DNA of 64,000 nucleotides from Bremerella sp. JC817 (GTDB taxonomy: Bacteria > Planctomycetota > Planctomycetia > Pirellulales > Pirellulaceae): the NCBI RefSeq assembly GCF_040718835.1, contig NZ_JBFEFG010000280.1, positions 124,001 through 188,000 of the forward strand, in the 5' to 3' direction. The notes below the pieces were generated by a model that was not told where the DNA came from, did not search any database, and saw only the letters and a program-made list of their open reading frames with translations. Shown one piece after another: positions 60,687-64,000 of the stretch; position 1 is the stretch's first letter; each line of letters begins with the position of its first letter. The translations under genes and the position numbers were made by a program.

Positions 60687-62003
60687 TTAGAACAGTTCGT
60701 GAATCAGTTCGCCACCTTTGACCAGTTGCAGCGGTTGATCGAGGTCGGTGACATATTCGTCATGAGGATTCATCCCCAGCACATGGCAGAAGCTCCGGAA
60801 CAGGTCTTGAACTTCGACCGGACGATCGGAGACCGAGACACCTTCGTCATCGGTCGCCCCAATGACCTGGCCCATGTTCACGCCGCCACCGGAAAGGCAG
60901 GTAATCCAACCATCGGAGTAATGCTCGCGGCCGCCATCAGGCTTGAACTTCGGCGTCCGGCCAAACTCGCCCATCCAGACAACCAGCGTGTTATCGAGCA
61001 TGCCACGTTGATCGAGGTCGCGTAGCAGGGTCGCGTAACCGCGGTCGATCCCTTCGGCCAGCTTCGGATTTTCGTCCCAGCCTTTTTTGTGCGTGTCCCA
61101 GCCTTGATCGCTGACGTTACCGGTGCTGAATACTTCGACGAAGCTGACGCCCGTCTCGACCAGGCGGCGAGCCAGCAAACATCCCTGGCCGAAGTCGGTC
61201 TTGCCGTACGCTTCGCGTAGGCTTTTAGGTTCTTTATCCAAACGGAAGGCTTCGAGTTTGGGGCTTAGCACGAAACGCTGCGTCTGCTGATAGATCTCTT
61301 GCTTCTCGAGCACGCGTTTCGCCCCGCCGCTGGAAGCGAACTGGGCATCGAGCCGGGCCGATAGATCGAGCCGTCGGCGAAGGCGTTCTTCGGGAACGGT
61401 GGTCAGGACATCTTCTGGCAGCGTACCGGCCTGATCGATTTTGAACGATTCGTAGCGGGGGCCAAGCACACCGCTGTTCACGTCACGCGTCTTGATCCGC
61501 GGCTTGCCAATCCGCACAAAGGCTGGCAGGTCGTACGTTGGGTCGAAGCGATCGCGGGCAACCACGCTGCCCCACGTTGGATACTGGATCGAAGGGTTGA
61601 TGGGGTAGCCGCTTCGCACGAGCTTGATCGCGCGAAAGTGATCGCGCTCGCTGCTTTTCATCGAGCGGATCAAGGCGATCTTGTGCATCATCTTCGCCGT
61701 TTCGGGCAAATACTCGGCGATGTGCACGCCTGGCAGCGAGGTCGGAATCGCCTTGGCAGGTCCTTGATACTGCGATCCGATCTTAGGATTGAATGTTTCA
61801 AACTGGCTGGGACCGCCATCCATCCACAGCAAGATCATCGCCTTGCCGGTCTTTCGCAGTTCGTCCGCTTGGGCCACCAGCATGTCGCGCCACGACAAGG
61901 TCATGGCGCCTGCGGCGGAGGCAGTCATCAACTGCTTGAGAAAACCACGCCGATGCGAAACATGGTCGCGACCAGCCACTAAATTCCAAAAGGGGCGAAT
62001 CAT
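60687..62003 (-). CDS. DUF1501 family protein
   Basis: A 438-residue member of DUF1501, an alkaline-phosphatase-superfamily-like secreted family abundant in planctomycetes. A Tat-type signal is present, HRRGFLKQLMTASAAGAMTL, with the twin arginine. Inside: ILLWMDGGPSQFETFNPK, GWDTHKKGW, DNTLVVWMGEFGRTPKF and GREHYSDGWITCLSGGGV. No tested activity is known to me. It starts 17 bases after the DUF1549 protein ends on the same strand, and DUF1501-DUF1549 pairs are common neighbours, suggesting joint action in the periplasm. Confidence 0.93.
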   Translation of the reverse strand: MIRPFWNLVAGRDHVSHRRGFLKQLMTASAAGAMTLSWRDMLVAQADELRKTGKAMILLWMDGGPSQFETFNPKIGSQYQGPAKAIPTSLPGVHIAEYLPETAKMMHKIALIRSMKSSERDHFRAIKLVRSGYPINPSIQYPTWGSVVARDRFDPTYDLPAFVRIGKPRIKTRDVNSGVLGPRYESFKIDQAGTLPEDVLTTVPEERLRRRLDLSARLDAQFASSGGAKRVLEKQEIYQQTQRFVLSPKLEAFRLDKEPKSLREAYGKTDFGQGCLLARRLVETGVSFVEVFSTGNVSDQGWDTHKKGWDENPKLAEGIDRGYATLLRDLDQRGMLDNTLVVWMGEFGRTPKFKPDGGREHYSDGWITCLSGGGVNMGQVIGATDDEGVSVSDRPVEVQDLFRSFCHVLGMNPHDEYVTDLDQPLQLVKGGELIHELF

Positions 62004-62020
62004 GGAATCTTCCTCGGATA

Positions 62021-64000
62021 TTAGTTGCGGGTTGTGAACTCGGCGGTGTTCAACAACGCCCAGAGCAGGTCTTCAAACGCTTCGCCGCGCGACTCGACTT
62101 CTTGAACATAGTCGTACGCGATCTCTAGTTCCTTCTCTTGCGGAGCCCGTCCGAGCACGTTGACGTAGAGACGCTGAATAGCCTGGCGATCGTCAGGCGT
62201 TTCTTTCAGCATGCGGGCCAGCTTGGTCTGTTGATCATCGCCTGCTTTCACCTGGTTTTGAAGCTGACGATTGTTCATCAGGAACATGGCCTGTTGCATC
62301 GTCTGCGGGCGGAAGGCTCGGCCGAGGGATGGATCGTAGCCGAAGACCTCGTTCACCAGGTCTTGCGTGCTTTTGGGTGGTGGTGGGAACCGCATTTCGG
62401 CGGTCGGCTTCATTGGCGTTCCTTCGACGTTCGGAAGTTCGACCGCCGTGACCAGGCTATTGAAGACCACGTCGCCACGCATCTTTCGCAGCTCGGCGGA
62501 AGTCAACTGACCAGCCAATTCGTCCTTCGCATCCAACTGGCGTTGGTACGCTTTGGTATTCAAGATGACGCGCATCAGCGGCTTGGCATCGTACTCGCTG
62601 GCGATGAAGTGCGCTGCGACGGCATCGTGAACCGAAGGAAGGCTCGGGAAGCCTGCCTCTTCCGAAATCTCGTCGACCGGATCGCAGAATGGCTGATCCA
62701 TCAGGCGTTCCCAAATGCGGTTGGCATAGGCTTTGGCGAACAAGGCGTTGTCGGGCTGAATGACCCAGTTAGCCAGCAGCACGCGGCGGTCGAGATCGCT
62801 GGCACCTTCCGACATGGCATCGCCCGAGAAGACCGCTGGCATCATCGCCTGATTGGTGTCAGGCATCTTATGCTCACCTTTTTCTTTACTGCCCACTTCG
62901 ATCTGGCTGCTGTCGTTCCAAGGCAGCTTGGCGTTGGTTCGCACAAAGAAGGCTGCCATTTGATGGAACCGCTCCTGGGGAATATCCACGAACGGATGAT
63001 CGTGACACTCGGCACATTGAATCTGCGTCCCCAGGAAGATTCGCGTTGTTTCGCCAGCCAGCCGGCTGGTGCTCGCCTGATGGAAGCCAACAAAGAACGC
63101 CGGCGGGTTGTCCCCTACTTTGCCGGTCGCGGTCAGGATGCGGTAGGTCACTTCGTCCCAGCCGGTTCCTTCGTTCAACTGCTGAGCAAGCCAATCCTGA
63201 AAGACCTGATAGTCGAGATAGGTCAGCTCTGGCTGTGGGATTCGATAACTGAAGACGTCGCTCCAATACGTCGCCCAGTTGCCGCCGAACTCTGGGCTGT
63301 CGAGCAAGCGGTCGATCATCAACGCCCGCTTGGCAGGGTTGGTGTCGGCGAGGAAATCGGACCGTTCTTGTTCGGTCGGAATACGGCCGATGACGTCGAT
63401 CGTCACGCGGCGCAAGAAGGTCTCGTCATCGATCAGGTCGGTGGCTTCCGTAATGTGGGCTTCTTCCGCAATCAACTGATCGAGCGATTCAGGCGTCAGC
63501 AACTGCACATCGGTCCGCGGATGACGGGCGAAAGGGGGGGCGACTTGGGCCACCTTTTCTTCGGCGGCTTCCTTTTTCGTCGGCTTTTGCTTCGGCTCTG
63601 GCTTCGCTTCCGCCAGTTTCTTGGCGACCGCGTCGAGCTTGGCAATTTCGTTTTGAGGAACAAAGAGCACGGCATCGACGATGACGATCCCTTTCGCATC
63701 TTTGTCTGAGATCGCGATCACGGCATCTTCATCGGCGTTGAAGTCGAACTGACCCAGCGACTGAAACAGTGCCGGACCTTTCGGAGTTTCCCGCTGATTC
63801 AATGTCAGGCTGGCATCGCCCCCGGCGTGATGGATTTCGATCGGAGCGGCTGCGGCACGATTGCTGTTCGCGTTGTACGCCAGGTAGACGCCATACTTCC
63901 CAGACTTGGGCAGCTTGTGGCGGAAGGTGAGCGACTTGGGAACGCTCGCTTCATCTCGACCTGGGACACCACTATGGATGTAGCCGTCGCCGATGTAGGG
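62021..64000 (-). CDS. DUF1549/DUF1553 protein, N-terminus beyond the window
   Basis: The gene is cut at its start by the right edge; 659 residues are visible. The first visible part is a beta-rich domain like the C-terminal domain of golvesin/xanthan-lyase-type proteins (LPKSGKYGVYLAYN...IEIHHAGGDASLTLNQR), then a low-complexity Lys/Glu/Ala linker (about 105-130), then DUF1549 (RRVTIDVIGRIPTEQERSDFL) with the CAECHDHPF heme-type motif and DUF1553 (RVLLANWVIQPDNALFAKAYANRIWERL). The family is secreted and paired with DUF1501, as here. Cytochrome or substrate role is unproven. Confidence 0.9.
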   Translation of the reverse strand, partial: PYIGDGYIHSGVPGRDEASVPKSLTFRHKLPKSGKYGVYLAYNANSNRAAAAPIEIHHAGGDASLTLNQRETPKGPALFQSLGQFDFNADEDAVIAISDKDAKGIVIVDAVLFVPQNEIAKLDAVAKKLAEAKPEPKQKPTKKEAAEEKVAQVAPPFARHPRTDVQLLTPESLDQLIAEEAHITEATDLIDDETFLRRVTIDVIGRIPTEQERSDFLADTNPAKRALMIDRLLDSPEFGGNWATYWSDVFSYRIPQPELTYLDYQVFQDWLAQQLNEGTGWDEVTYRILTATGKVGDNPPAFFVGFHQASTSRLAGETTRIFLGTQIQCAECHDHPFVDIPQERFHQMAAFFVRTNAKLPWNDSSQIEVGSKEKGEHKMPDTNQAMMPAVFSGDAMSEGASDLDRRVLLANWVIQPDNALFAKAYANRIWERLMDQPFCDPVDEISEEAGFPSLPSVHDAVAAHFIASEYDAKPLMRVILNTKAYQRQLDAKDELAGQLTSAELRKMRGDVVFNSLVTAVELPNVEGTPMKPTAEMRFPPPPKSTQDLVNEVFGYDPSLGRAFRPQTMQQAMFLMNNRQLQNQVKAGDDQQTKLARMLKETPDDRQAIQRLYVNVLGRAPQEKELEIAYDYVQEVESRGEAFEDLLWALLNTAEFTTRN

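Noticed and set aside
62138..63709. 523-codon open frame opposite the DUF1549 gene
   Set aside because: Antisense shadow of a gene with clear domain motifs; no recognisable protein.

Overview
The window reads as a chromosomal stretch from a marine-type planctomycete of the Pirellulaceae (Blastopirellula/Bremerella/Rhodopirellula-like). The basis is gene content: a DUF1559 prepilin-like protein, a DUF1501 protein next to a DUF1549 protein with a CxxCH motif, a large membrane-bound-dehydrogenase/HEAT/cytochrome-c protein, a BBP7-like outer-membrane barrel, a DUF6677 protein and an LptD-like protein. The assignment comes from recognised families, not from a database search. No rRNA, tRNA or CRISPR array was seen. 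Coding density is high, and long open frames opposite real genes are mostly codon-bias shadows.

Layout. 1-7.1 kb: start of a family 2 glycosyltransferase (cut by the edge), Nif3-like protein, large secreted barrel-like protein, sugar-phosphate isomerase/epimerase-like protein, small secreted protein, RsmE and an ExeA-like ATPase. 7.2-17.9 kb: DUF6677 membrane protein and a small membrane protein, a penicillin-acylase family protein without a signal peptide, a translationally coupled sugar-ABC operon (permease, binding protein, permease; no ATPase), a 29-residue basic protein, an MMPL/RND transporter and a GT-C membrane glycosyltransferase. 18-21.5 kb: LptD-like outer-membrane assembly protein and a diacylglycerol kinase, an envelope pair. 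21.9-24.2 kb: RNase E/G followed by ribosomal protein L21. 24.8-27.9 kb: hpf-ptsN-ptsH-ptsI, a compact PTS module with no sugar permease beside it.

28-36.9 kb: FecR-like membrane protein, outer-membrane barrel, HDOD protein, and a phospho-relay group (receiver-PAS-PAS-histidine kinase, a FixJ-type regulator whose start overlaps the kinase end, and a single-domain receiver). 36.9-43.4 kb, minus strand: a tightly packed type II secretion/type IV pilus-like operon with three successive GspF-family membrane proteins, three pseudopilin-like proteins and a DUF1559 protein. 43.3-50.8 kb: lipoprotein, SSS-family sodium symporter, ECF sigma factor, cupin, an Lgt lipoprotein transferase that carries a PDZ-like insertion, PanC, and class II fructose-bisphosphate aldolase.

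50.9-64 kb: a lipoprotein with a secretin-like segment, the PVC-type cytochrome/dehydrogenase protein, a TPR-like protein with a degenerate SEC-C metal site, RibD, a RAYT transposase bracketed by a near-perfect inverted pair of REP-like palindromes, a sialidase-like protein, and the DUF1501/DUF1549 pair, the last running off the right edge.

The items most worth following are the Lgt-PDZ fusion, the RAYT with its paired palindromes, the tandem GspF operon, the SEC-C/TPR protein, the hpf-PTS cluster and the tiny basic protein at 14 kb.
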